DNA of 51,403 nt, taken from the NCBI GenBank assembly GCA_011523565.1, contig WTGL01000027.1, positions 661 to 52,063 on the forward strand, read 5' to 3'. The position numbers were made by a program, and so were the translations under genes. The notes beneath the pieces were generated by a model. The model was not told where the DNA came from. It made no database searches and worked only from the letters and a program-made list of their open reading frames with translations. Shown in pieces: positions 17,397 to 25,710 of this stretch. How positions within the stretch are numbered: the stretch's first letter is position 1; each line of letters starts with the position of its first letter. This DNA comes from Acidobacteriota bacterium (GTDB lineage: Bacteria > Acidobacteriota > Thermoanaerobaculia > Multivoradales > Multivoraceae).

Positions 17397-19176
17397 CGAA
17401 ATAGCTCTCGTGCATCCGTCTGGCCAGGGGCGCCGCGACTTCAGAACCCCGGCCGCCGTGTTCGAGGAACACGACGACGACCAGTTCGGGCGCAGCGACC
17501 GGAGCGTAGGACGTGAACCAGGCGTGGTCCGCGTGCTCGGACGGAAGGTCCTCGGATCGCGTCCAGGTCGCCTGCGCGATGACCTGGGCGGTGCCGGTCT
17601 TCCCCGCGACCGTCACCACCGGGTTCCTGGCGCTGCGGCCGGTGCCCGTCTCCACGACATTGGCCAGCGCGTCCGCGACGAAGGCCACGACCCCGGCATC
17701 GAGGCCGATCGGCTCCGGCCGCCGCGCTCCTCCCGCCAGCACGTAGGGGCGCACCAGGAAGCCTCCGTTCGCAACCGCCGCCGTCATCACCGCCACCTGG
17801 AGCGGTGTGGTCAGCAGCGGTCCCTGGCCGATCGCCACCGAAACCGTCTCGCCGGGATACCAGGGCAGCCCCCGGCTCGTGAGGCTCCACTCGGCATCGG
17901 GCACCAGTCCTTCGCGTTCGCTGGGGAACTCGATACCCGTCGGCTCCCCGAGCCCCAACCGGCGAGCGTGGCGGGCGATCGTCTCGATCCCCATCTTCAT
18001 GCCCTGGCGATAGAAGTAGATGTCGCAGGAGTGTTGAAGGGCGCCGCGCAGATTCAGGCGACCGTGACCCCTCGATTGCCAGCAGCGCCAGCGGCGGTCG
18101 TAGATTCGTGTCGCGCCCCCGCACCAGATCCGTTCCTCCGGATGGATCAGGCCTTCCGCCAGACCCGCCACCGCCATGACGATCTTGAACACCGACCCCG
18201 GCGGATAGGTGTTCTGGATGGCCCGGTTCTGAAGAGGTCGGTTCGGCGCGCCGACGATCCGCTCCCAATCCTCCTGGTTGAGCCGGCCGGCGAAGCCGTT
18301 CGGATCGAAGGAAGGCGAGGAGGCCATGGCCCGCACCGCGCCGTCCCTCGGGTCGAGTGCCACGATCGCGCCGACCTTGTCCCCCAGCAGGCTTTGCGCT
18401 TCCTGCTGCAACCGGAGGTCGACCGTCAAGTGGACGGACTCGCCGGGCACGGCGTCGAGCCGGTCGACGTCCTCCTCGGACACCAACCGACCCCGGCTGT
18501 CGACGACCACCGTGCGCTCGCCGGCCGTGCCGCGCAGTGTGCGGTCACGCAAGCGCTCCACGCCGCTGCGGCCGATCATGTCGGCGGCGGCCAGGGTGGG
18601 ATCCCGATCCTGCTCAGCGGCCGTGGGTTCGCTGAGATATCCGAGAAGATGGGCGGTCTGGTCGCTGTGCCGGTAGAGGCGTCGCCTGGAAGCGGAGACC
18701 TCGAACTCAGGGTGCTCCAGGATCGAGACCTCGAAGCGTGCGACCTGGTTCAACTCCAGTTCCTCCGCCAGCAGAACGGGAACGTCCGAACCGACGCCGC
18801 GGTACCGCTCGAGCGAGCGCTCCAGGTCCTTCCTGTCGCTGCCGAGGATGTCGGCCGCGAACGCCAGGCTCTTCTCCAGATCGGCGCTTCGCCCGCGGAC
18901 GATCAGCAGCCGGAAGGTGGGCGTGTTCTCAGCCAGGAGTTGACCGGTGTGGTCGTAGATCAACCCGCGAGGCGCGTCCAGCCGCAGGATCCGCAAGCGG
19001 TTGTTCTCAGCCAGGCGACCGTAGTGCTCCCCGCGAACGACCTGGTAGTACCAGTACGAACCCAGGATGACGGCGAAAACGACCGCGAGGGACCCGACAA
19101 ACCACTTCAGGCGGGTCGCCATCAGCAGCAGCACGCGATCCGCGCTGTGTTCGTGGCCATGGCTCTCCAGGTTCAC
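17377..19176 (-). CDS. mrdA: Penicillin-binding protein 2 (elongasome transpeptidase)
   Basis: Class B PBP that cross-links lateral-wall peptidoglycan. From the GTG at 19174-19176, which has a GGAGG site 5 bases upstream, the protein has 599 residues: one N-terminal membrane anchor (about 25-45), the pedestal domain (LDAPRGLIYDHTGQLLAEN), and a transpeptidase domain with SxxK at PPGSVFK (Ser328, Lys331), SxN-type SCD (Ser383) and KTG at 526-528 (GKTGTAQ). The frame stays open further upstream into mreD, but that extension lacks a start signal and does not fit the family. It overlaps rodA by 20 bases. Confidence 0.96.
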   Translation of the reverse strand: MNLESHGHEHSADRVLLLMATRLKWFVGSLAVVFAVILGSYWYYQVVRGEHYGRLAENNRLRILRLDAPRGLIYDHTGQLLAENTPTFRLLIVRGRSADLEKSLAFAADILGSDRKDLERSLERYRGVGSDVPVLLAEELELNQVARFEVSILEHPEFEVSASRRRLYRHSDQTAHLLGYLSEPTAAEQDRDPTLAAADMIGRSGVERLRDRTLRGTAGERTVVVDSRGRLVSEEDVDRLDAVPGESVHLTVDLRLQQEAQSLLGDKVGAIVALDPRDGAVRAMASSPSFDPNGFAGRLNQEDWERIVGAPNRPLQNRAIQNTYPPGSVFKIVMAVAGLAEGLIHPEERIWCGGATRIYDRRWRCWQSRGHGRLNLRGALQHSCDIYFYRQGMKMGIETIARHARRLGLGEPTGIEFPSEREGLVPDAEWSLTSRGLPWYPGETVSVAIGQGPLLTTPLQVAVMTAAVANGGFLVRPYVLAGGARRPEPIGLDAGVVAFVADALANVVETGTGRSARNPVVTVAGKTGTAQVIAQATWTRSEDLPSEHADHAWFTSYAPVAAPELVVVVFLEHGGRGSEVAAPLARRMHESYFGASPQT

Positions 19177-19190
19177 CGCTGCCTCCGGGG

Positions 19191-19709
19191 CTACTTCGAA
19201 CGAACTCGTCTCGCCGCCAGTGTACGCCGCCTGACGGCCCATTCTCGCAGTCGACCGGCCAGCCACAGGTATGCCAGGCCCGCCGCGCTCGTCAGGAGAG
19301 CCCGTGAGAGGACGACGAGTACGTCCGGGTCGACGTCGGCAATGTCGAGAACGGTGAGCAGGCCGATCACCAGGACCTGATGAACCATTACGCCCACCGC
19401 GATCAGGAGTCCTGCCACCATGCGCTGGTTCGTCAGGATCCGCTGCGACGCTCGCGCGACCGCGTAGCCGACGACACAGCAGGCCAGGCTGTGCAGACCG
19501 AAGAGCGAGGCCGTGAGGGTGTCCTGGACCAGGCCGGCCGCGAGACCGCCGGTCAGACCGTGAAGCGAGTTCCCCCTGAGGCTGGTGAGGATGACCAGCA
19601 GGACGAACAGCTCGACGACGTTCGCCGCCGCGGGCAGCACTTCACCAAGCAGGACCTCGACGAGAGCGACCGCCGCCAGAGCACCGGCGAACCTACCGGC
19701 CGACGCCAT
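19191..19709 (-). CDS. mreD: Rod-shape-determining membrane protein MreD
   Basis: Small polytopic membrane protein of the elongasome. The 172-residue product (ATG at 19707-19709) has about five hydrophobic stretches, among them ALAAVALVEVLLGEVLPA and LVVLSRALLTSAAGLAYLWL. MreD is poorly conserved, so the call rests on length, hydrophobicity, the GLAAGLVQDTL pattern and its position between mreC and mrdA. The start overlaps the 3-prime end of mreC by 17 bases. A GTG two codons earlier (19713-19715) is an alternative. Confidence 0.88.
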   Translation of the reverse strand: MASAGRFAGALAAVALVEVLLGEVLPAAANVVELFVLLVILTSLRGNSLHGLTGGLAAGLVQDTLTASLFGLHSLACCVVGYAVARASQRILTNQRMVAGLLIAVGVMVHQVLVIGLLTVLDIADVDPDVLVVLSRALLTSAAGLAYLWLAGRLREWAVRRRTLAARRVRSK

Positions 19710-20532
19710 CGCCACCGTCCATGTACACCTCGGGCACCGGGTCGCGCCGCCAGATGTACGCATGGCTGAGCGAACCCAGATCGACGCTCGGGACCACCCT
19801 GATGGCGTGGAACAGGTCGCCGCCGGACTCGACCGAAGTGATCGTGCCGATCGGGATGCCGCGCGGAAAGAAACCGTCGATGCCGGCAGTGATCACCCGG
19901 TCTCCGCGTTGCACGTCGACCTGCAGCGGCAGGAACATGAGAGAAAGCGCGGCGGGATCGACGCCGCGGACGATGCCCTGGCGACGCGTACGCTCGACCA
20001 TGGCCCCAACCGAGGAATCGCGGTCGGTGACCAGCAACACCCGGGCATAGCCGGCGCCGGACGAAACGACGCGCCCCAGCAGACCCTCAGCCGTCGTCAC
20101 GGGTCTGCGTGACCAGTCCTCCCGCCTGGCGCCCGCCGGCAGGCGCAGGATCGCGGTACGCCGATTGAGGGAGTGGTGATCGACGTAGACGACATCCGCC
20201 AGCAGCAGATCCGCATCCTCGGGCGGCTCGTAGCGCAGTTGTTTCGAGACCAGGTCGCTCTCCAGGCGGGCGCCCACGCTGGCCGCGTATGCCGCCTCGA
20301 TCTCGCGCAGGCGCCCGCGCAGCTCCACGTTCTCGCGCTCGAGTTCGGCCCGGGCAGCCCGGCCCCGGCGAACGCGGTCGACAGTCTCGCCAACGGCGGC
20401 GACGAACTGCTTGACCGGGCCCTCGACCCATAGCGCCAGATCCCCGGCTCTCTGCGGCTCCTGGACCGTGAGCAACGCCAGCAGAGCGACCACGACGCCA
20501 CCGAACAGGATCGCGACCCGGCGCTCGCTCAT
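19693..20532 (-). CDS. mreC: Rod-shape-determining protein MreC
   Basis: Periplasmic scaffold that links MreB to PBP2. The 279 residues have an N-terminal membrane anchor (about 7-23), a coiled coil (about 45-85, RAELERENVELRGRLREIEAAY) and two beta-barrel domains with the family signatures GLLGRVVSSGAGYARVLLVTD and RGDRVITAGIDGFFPRGIPIGTI. It sits 24 bases after mreB and overlaps mreD. Confidence 0.96.
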   Translation of the reverse strand: MSERRVAILFGGVVVALLALLTVQEPQRAGDLALWVEGPVKQFVAAVGETVDRVRRGRAARAELERENVELRGRLREIEAAYAASVGARLESDLVSKQLRYEPPEDADLLLADVVYVDHHSLNRRTAILRLPAGARREDWSRRPVTTAEGLLGRVVSSGAGYARVLLVTDRDSSVGAMVERTRRQGIVRGVDPAALSLMFLPLQVDVQRGDRVITAGIDGFFPRGIPIGTITSVESGGDLFHAIRVVPSVDLGSLSHAYIWRRDPVPEVYMDGGDGVGR

Positions 20533-20556
20533 CCAAGGAGACCCTAGCTCTCGTCC

Positions 20557-21573
20557 CTAGCGAACGGAGACCCTTCGCAGCAGATCGATGTCCCGCAGTG
20601 CCCGGCCCGCGCCGAGAACGACGGACGCAAGCGGATCCTCGGCGGCGAAGACCGGCAGTCCCGTCTCCTCGCGCAGGCGCTGGTCCAGTGCAAGAAGCAG
20701 CGCACCGCCACCGGACAGCACGACGCCCTTGTCCATCACGTCCGCCGAGAGTTCCGGCGGCATCCGTTCGAGGGCCTGGAGCACCGAGTTGACGATCGCG
20801 GACACCGGCTCGGCCAGCGCTTCACGGATCTCGTCGTCGGAGATCTTCAGACTGCGCGGCACGCCCTTCACGAGGTCCCGCCCCTTGATGTCCATGTGCA
20901 TCGCCTTCTGGAGAGGAAACGCGGAACCGAGTTCTATCTTGATTTCCTCCGCCGTCCGCTCGCCGACCAGCAGATTGTGCTTGCGCTTGAGATGCTGGGC
21001 GATCGCGTCGTCCATCGCGTTTCCCGCCACCCGCAACGACCTGCTGTACACCGTACCGGCAAGCGAGATGACGGCGACATCGGTCGTGCCGCCCCCAATG
21101 TCCACGATCATGTTGCCGGTCGGTTCGGTGATCGGCAGACCGGCGCCGATCGCGGCCATCATGGCCTGCTCGACCAGGAAGACCTCCGAGGCGCCGGCGC
21201 TCATGGCCGACTCCAGCACCGCGCGCTTCTCCACGGGAGTGATCTCGGACGGCACGCCGATCACGATCCGCGGGCGAGCAAAGCGCCGGCCGTGGTGTGC
21301 CTTCCGAATGAAGTACTTGAGCATCTGCTCGGTCATCTCGAAGTCGGCGATCACGCCGTCCTTCATCGGCCGCACCAGCACGAGGATCCCCGGCGTGCGG
21401 CCCAGCATCTGCTTGGCCTCGGCGCCGACCGCCTCGATCCGGTTGCTCTGGTTGTTCACGACCACGACCGACGGCTCGCGCACGACGATGCCGTTCGCCT
21501 GGGTGAACACCAGGGTGTTCGCGGTCCCCAGGTCGATTGCCAGATCGCTGGAGAACCAATGCAGGAATCGCAT
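20557..21573 (-). CDS. mreB: Rod-shape-determining actin homologue MreB
   Basis: Bacterial actin that positions lateral-wall synthesis at the inner membrane. The 338 residues include phosphate 1 motif AIDLGTANTLVF, GVPSEITPVEKRAV, phosphate 2 motif IVDIGGGTTDVAVISL and the adenosine motif VLSGGGALL. Length is typical. First gene of the mreB-mreC-mreD-mrdA-rodA-rng unit. It is divergent from the ppiD-like gene across a 62-base gap that must hold both promoters. Confidence 0.98.
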   Translation of the reverse strand: MRFLHWFSSDLAIDLGTANTLVFTQANGIVVREPSVVVVNNQSNRIEAVGAEAKQMLGRTPGILVLVRPMKDGVIADFEMTEQMLKYFIRKAHHGRRFARPRIVIGVPSEITPVEKRAVLESAMSAGASEVFLVEQAMMAAIGAGLPITEPTGNMIVDIGGGTTDVAVISLAGTVYSRSLRVAGNAMDDAIAQHLKRKHNLLVGERTAEEIKIELGSAFPLQKAMHMDIKGRDLVKGVPRSLKISDDEIREALAEPVSAIVNSVLQALERMPPELSADVMDKGVVLSGGGALLLALDQRLREETGLPVFAAEDPLASVVLGAGRALRDIDLLRRVSVR

Positions 21574-21635
21574 CGCGGCGAACCTTATCCTGTTACCATC
21601 GCGGCCGCCTGCGCTCGCGGCAGGGAGCCACCGCC

Positions 21636-23588
21636 ATGCTGAACGTCATCCGAAAGAACATCAAGAGCTTCTACCCGCTGGCGATCGGACTCGCCGGAGT
21701 GTTCGTGTTGCTGGTCTTCACCGACTTTCAGGCACTCGACGGCACACAGATCAACCAGGTCGCCGCCAAGGTCGGCCGGGAGGACATCACCTTCACTGAG
21801 TTCGAGCGCGCCTACCGCAACACCGAAAGCCGCTACCAGCAGATCTACGGCGACGCGTTCACGGCGGACCTCGCCGATCAACTGCAGTTGCCCGTGCAGG
21901 CGATCGAAGCTCTGATCAATGACCGCCTCCTCACCCGGGAGGCCGAGCGGCTGGGACTGACGGTCAGCGACGACGAGCTGCAGGAGGAGATCCTCTCGAT
22001 ACCCGGCCTGAGGGACGCCGCCGGCAACTTCATCGGCGCCCGCCAGTACCAGGATGCCCTGCGCAGGGCCCGCTACACGGTGGACGAGTTCGAGGCCGAG
22101 CTGCGCACGTCCCTCCTGGTGGGCAAGTTGCAGGCGGCGCTGACCGAGGTCGCCCACGTCTCCGACGCCGAGGTCGAGCAGCGGGCCCGCGACGCCGCCG
22201 AGCGGGCGGCCATCCGCTACATCCAGGTTCCCGCCAGTCGCTACGGCGCGGAGGCGGAGCCTTCGGCCGACGAGGCGGCCGCCTTCTTCGACGAGAACCG
22301 GGACGACTTCCGGCTGCCGGAGCGCAGACGGGTCGGCTACCTGCTGGTCGACACGAACACGGTCCGCGCCGAACTCGAAGTGACCGACGAAGAGGTTCGG
22401 CGGTACTACGAGGACAACGCAGCGCAGTTCGAAGTACCCGAACAGGTGAGGGCCAGCCACATCCTCCTGCTCGAGACCGCGAGTCGCAGCGGCGAACAGG
22501 CCCGCGCGGAGCTGAACGACCTGCGCAGGCGCATCGAGGCAGGCGCGGACTTCGCCGCGCTGGCCGCCGAGTACTCCGACGACGAGGCGAACAGGGAGAA
22601 CGGCGGCGACCTCGGTTACTTCGGCCGCGGCGCGATGACACCCGCCTTCGAGGAAGCGGCCTTCGGCGCCGGCAGCGGCGAGCTGGTCGGTCCGATCGAG
22701 AATCAGCTCGGACCCCGCAACGGGCACCACCTGATCCTCGTTCACGATCGTCGTGAAGGTGGGCGGCAGACACTGGAGGAGGTGAGCAACCTGATCCGCG
22801 TCCAGCTCCTGGCCAGCAAGGCGGAGGAGGAGGGCCGCAGCCGCATCGACGCGCTCGCCGGGAGGCTCGCGGACCAGCCGTTCGAGGGCGAAACCGAAGC
22901 TCGTGAACTGGCCGCCGCCGAGGGCCTCAGTTTCGAGGTCACCGAGCCGTTCGCCGAGGATGACGCCGTTCCGGGCGTCGGCCGCAATTTCAACTTCTCC
23001 TCCGAGGCGTTCGGCCTGGAAAGCGGCGCGTGGTCGTCGCCGGTCCGGATCGCGGCCGGCTGGGCGCTCCTCTCGCTGTTGGAGGCCCTGCCGCCGCGCG
23101 ACGCCGAGCTCGCGGAGGTAGAGACCGACGTACGCGACGTTCTGCGCCGTCAGAAGGAGGAGGAGCTGCTGACCGCCGCGCTCACGGAGGCGAAGCAGCG
23201 GCTGGACGGGGGGCTGAGCCTGGACGACGCGGCGAACGAGTTCGACGCGACGGTGGAGGAGAGCGGCAGCTTCGGCCTGCGGCAGCCGGTCGGAGCCCTG
23301 GGCGCCGCGCCGGACCTCTCCCGGGAGGTCTTCACTCTCTCCGCCGGCCAGTTCGGCGGGCCGGTCGACACGCCGTTCGGCGGCGTGCTGTTCGAGGTCA
23401 CCGAACGGCAGTCCTTCGACCCGCTTCTGTTCGACCCGGAGACGACGCGGAACGAACTCCTGGCCGAACGCACCCTGAGCATGCTGCAATCCGTGCTCGG
23501 GCGCCTGCGCGAAGAGCTCGGCGTCAGCTACACGAAGGACTTCATCGAGAACTTCGGTCTCGGAGAGACCGAGGCGGCAGGCACCTGA
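21636..23588 (+). CDS. PpiD/SurA-like membrane-anchored peptidyl-prolyl isomerase
   Basis: Periplasmic foldase for outer-membrane and exported proteins. The 650 residues begin with one membrane anchor (about 11-30, YPLAIGLAGVFVLLVFTDF), then a SurA_N-like helical chaperone region (TFTEFERAYRNTESRYQQIYG; about 55-215), a parvulin domain at about 266-375 (VRASHILLLETASRSGEQA, YSDDEANRENGGDLGYFGRG), and a second divergent parvulin-like or chaperone region to the end. This matches PpiD more than SurA, which has a cleaved signal. The ATG at 21636 has an AGGGAG site 9 bases upstream. It is 25 bases ahead of ruvA on the same strand. Confidence 0.85.
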   Translation: MLNVIRKNIKSFYPLAIGLAGVFVLLVFTDFQALDGTQINQVAAKVGREDITFTEFERAYRNTESRYQQIYGDAFTADLADQLQLPVQAIEALINDRLLTREAERLGLTVSDDELQEEILSIPGLRDAAGNFIGARQYQDALRRARYTVDEFEAELRTSLLVGKLQAALTEVAHVSDAEVEQRARDAAERAAIRYIQVPASRYGAEAEPSADEAAAFFDENRDDFRLPERRRVGYLLVDTNTVRAELEVTDEEVRRYYEDNAAQFEVPEQVRASHILLLETASRSGEQARAELNDLRRRIEAGADFAALAAEYSDDEANRENGGDLGYFGRGAMTPAFEEAAFGAGSGELVGPIENQLGPRNGHHLILVHDRREGGRQTLEEVSNLIRVQLLASKAEEEGRSRIDALAGRLADQPFEGETEARELAAAEGLSFEVTEPFAEDDAVPGVGRNFNFSSEAFGLESGAWSSPVRIAAGWALLSLLEALPPRDAELAEVETDVRDVLRRQKEEELLTAALTEAKQRLDGGLSLDDAANEFDATVEESGSFGLRQPVGALGAAPDLSREVFTLSAGQFGGPVDTPFGGVLFEVTERQSFDPLLFDPETTRNELLAERTLSMLQSVLGRLREELGVSYTKDFIENFGLGETEAAGT

Positions 23589-23613
23589 CCGCCGCACGGC
23601 GCGCGACTCCCGC

Positions 23614-24231
23614 TTGATCGGCTACCTGCGCGGGCGTCGTCAGGCCCTGGGGCCCGAACTCCTGGTTCTCGACGTGGGCGGCGTCGGGTACTCCGTGCGC
23701 ATCCCGCTCTCGACCTGGTTCGAGCTGGACAAGCTGGAGGCCGGCGCCGAGTTCGGTCTTCACATCCACACCCACGTGCGCGCCGACGCGATCGAACTGT
23801 TCGGCTTCTGGACCGAGGCGGAGCGCACCCTGTTCGAACACTGCCTCGGCGTCAGCGGTGTCGGACCCCGACTGGCCCAGGTCGTTCTCTCCGGCGGTTC
23901 GACCGCCGACCTCCTGACGGCCATCGCCGGCGGCAACGTCGCCGCCCTGACCCGGATCCCGGGGATCGGCCGCAAGACGGCCGAGCGAATGGTTTTGGAG
24001 TTGAAGGAAAAGGCGAAGATGCTGCTGGCCGAGTCCGGCGTCGAACCGCCGCCGGCCGAGGCGGAGCCGGAGCTGGAAGACGACCAGGAGCAGGTCATCA
24101 GCGCCCTGCTCAACCTCGGCTACCGCCCGAACGAGGCCCGGCGCGCGGTGTCCCGCGTCCTCGCCGAGCACCCCGACGTCGAGTTCCAGGAGCTCCTCCG
24201 CCAGAGCCTGCGCCAGCTCTCCCGGCTCTGA
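23614..24231 (+). CDS. ruvA: Holliday junction branch-migration subunit RuvA
   Basis: DNA-binding tetramer that holds the Holliday junction for the RuvB motors. All three domains are present in 205 residues: OB fold (MIGYLRGRR to FGFWTEAER), tandem helix-hairpin-helix motifs (GVSGVGPRLAQ, IPGIGRKTAERMVLELKEK), an acidic flexible linker (about 148-160) and domain III (VISALLNLGYRPNEARRAV) that normally docks on RuvB. The start is TTG. The usual partner ruvB is not downstream on this strand but lies inverted beyond a repeat, and it lacks the hairpin that contacts domain III. Confidence 0.96.
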   Translation: MIGYLRGRRQALGPELLVLDVGGVGYSVRIPLSTWFELDKLEAGAEFGLHIHTHVRADAIELFGFWTEAERTLFEHCLGVSGVGPRLAQVVLSGGSTADLLTAIAGGNVAALTRIPGIGRKTAERMVLELKEKAKMLLAESGVEPPPAEAEPELEDDQEQVISALLNLGYRPNEARRAVSRVLAEHPDVEFQELLRQSLRQLSRL

Positions 24232-24261
24232 ACGCCTCGGACACGCCGCACACACCGGACG

Positions 24262-24464
24262 CACCCGCCCGTCTTGGGTCCGGAGGGGTCAGCTCCCAGG
24301 GTGACGTTCGCGCTTGAGAGGAGATGTGAGGGGATGGCACTCACTCCGCTTCACTCGCTCCGGTTGGGCGTCGGTGATTGCAACGTCGTTGGCCGTCGCT
24401 CGTTCAGAGGCACCTGGGAGCTGACCCCTCCGGACCCGACCGGGCTAGACGTCGTTGCCCTGAG
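24262..24464 (+). repeat. Palindromic repeat, copy R1 (forward)
   Basis: First of four related elements. The core 24277-24436 (160 bp) is bounded by a perfect 24-bp inverted repeat (24277-24300 and 24413-24436) beginning GGTCCGGAGGGG. Homology with the other copies continues outside the core: CACCCGCCCGTCTTGG on the left and the CGACCGGGCT...GTTGCCCTGAG arm on the right, where this copy stops early relative to R2 and R3. It starts 31 bases after the ruvA stop and ends 21 bases from the ruvB stop. No transposase is present. Confidence 0.9.
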
Positions 24465-24484
24465 CTGAGGCCCTGTGCGCCGCG

Positions 24485-25354
24485 TCAGAACAGGGTGCCC
24501 CGGACTGGCAGGTCCAGGTGTTCGTACGCTCGCTTGGTGGCCACGCGGCCGCGGCGGGTGCGCTGGAGGAATCCCTTCTGGACGAGGTACGGCTCGTAGA
24601 AGTCCTCGATGGTGCCCTCGTCTTCGCCGACCGACGCCGCGAGCGCCTTGAGGCCGGCCGGGCCGCCCCCGTACTGCTCGATCAGCAGTTTCATGATCCT
24701 GCGATCGATCTTGTCCAGGCCCTGCTCATCGACTTCCTGCTGAAGGAGAGCCTCGTTTGCGGTGTCGCGGTCGATCCGTCCGTCGGCTTCGATCTGCGCG
24801 TAGTCACGCACCCGGCGCAGCAGCCGGTTCGCAATCCTGGGCGTACCGCGGCTGCGCCGGGCGATCTCGTCGGCGCCACCCAGATCGACGGGCACTTCGA
24901 GCAGCTCGGCCGAGCGCTGGATGATCACGCTGAGCTGGAAGTCCTCGAGCGCCGGGTAGAGGATCTCCTCCACCGTCGGACCGAGACGGTGGATCTCGTC
25001 GATGAAGAGAACATCCCCGGGTTCGAGGTTGGTCAGGATCGCAGCCAGGTCGCCCGCCCGCTCCAGGACCGGACCGGACGTGGACCGCAACGCCGAACCC
25101 ATCTCCCGGGCGATGATGTGCGCCAAGGTCGTCTTCCCCAGCCCGGGGGGACCGAACAGCAGCACATGGTCCAGAGCTTCGCCCCGCCGGCGCGCCGCCT
25201 GCATGTAGATGTCGAGCAGCTCGACGATCTTCTCCTGCCCCAGGTACTCGCTCAGCCGCTGCGGCCGAAGCGACGGTTCGAGACGACGGTCCTCTGCGTC
25301 CCCGACGGCTGAGAGAACGCTCTCCTCACCGTCGGTGCCGCCCGTCCCGGCCAT
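24485..25354 (-). CDS. ruvB: Holliday junction helicase RuvB with a ~53-residue internal deletion
   Basis: AAA+ motor of RuvAB branch migration. The 289 residues carry clear RuvB hallmarks: [11 protein letters not shown], Walker [10 protein letters not shown] (69-77), [20 protein letters not shown], Walker [11 protein letters not shown] (115-124), [20 protein letters not shown], and the winged helix [15 protein letters not shown]. Between FQLSVI (139-144) and IQRSAELL (145-152), however, the family has about 53 more residues, carrying the RuvA-docking presensor-1 hairpin, the GATTR sensor 1 and the arginine finger of SPLRDRFG. Full-length relatives have about 340 residues. The frame is intact through the junction. 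Activity is therefore doubtful unless this is an assembly error. It is convergent with ruvA and flanked by inverted repeats R1 and R2. Confidence 0.92.
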   Translation of the reverse strand: MAGTGGTDGEESVLSAVGDAEDRRLEPSLRPQRLSEYLGQEKIVELLDIYMQAARRRGEALDHVLLFGPPGLGKTTLAHIIAREMGSALRSTSGPVLERAGDLAAILTNLEPGDVLFIDEIHRLGPTVEEILYPALEDFQLSVIIQRSAELLEVPVDLGGADEIARRSRGTPRIANRLLRRVRDYAQIEADGRIDRDTANEALLQQEVDEQGLDKIDRRIMKLLIEQYGGGPAGLKALAASVGEDEGTIEDFYEPYLVQKGFLQRTRRGRVATKRAYEHLDLPVRGTLF

Positions 25355-25379
25355 GGCCGGATGCTATCGCGGCCCCTAG

Positions 25380-25619
25380 CATGACACCGCCGCGGGCGTT
25401 GCAGGTCGGTGCCTTGCCTCAGGGCAACGACGTCCAGCCCGGTCGGGTCCGGAGGGGTCAGCTCCCAGGTGCCTCTGAACGAGCGACGGCCGACGCCCCC
25501 CACGCAACGGACGACCAACCGGAGCGAGTGAAGCGGAGTGAGCGCCATCTCCTCACATCTCCTCTGACGCGCTCACGTCACCTGGGAGCTGACCCCTCCG
25601 GCCCCAAGACGGGCGGGTG
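25380..25619 (-). repeat. Palindromic repeat, copy R2 (reverse)
   Basis: Reverse-oriented copy of the R1 element with a full right arm. The core 25446-25604 has inverted repeats 25446-25469 and 25581-25604 with one mismatch. The arm 25380-25445 extends to GGTGTCATG on the minus strand, as in R3. It lies 25 bases before the ruvB start and 91 bases before the thrA ATG, so it occupies most of the 356-base gap between these divergent genes. With R1 it forms an inverted pair around ruvB. The remaining 90 bases before thrA show no clear promoter. Confidence 0.9.
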
Positions 25620-25710
25620 AGCGCAGCGCCGTGGCGCCGGCTGGCGTTGGCGTGTACGCTAATGCGCCTTTCGCGCCCTACCGACGACGTGACTCCACCT
25701 CCAACGCACC

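Noticed and set aside
24262-25619. Composite transposon carrying ruvB
   Set aside because: No transposase or integrase gene, and no target-site duplication can be recognised because homology continues past the inverted repeats. It is kept only as an inverted-repeat-bracketed segment.
25621-25710. Attenuator or riboswitch ahead of the threonine operon
   Set aside because: The 90 bases before thrA contain neither a Thr/Ile-rich leader peptide nor convincing alternative hairpins, and no clear promoter.
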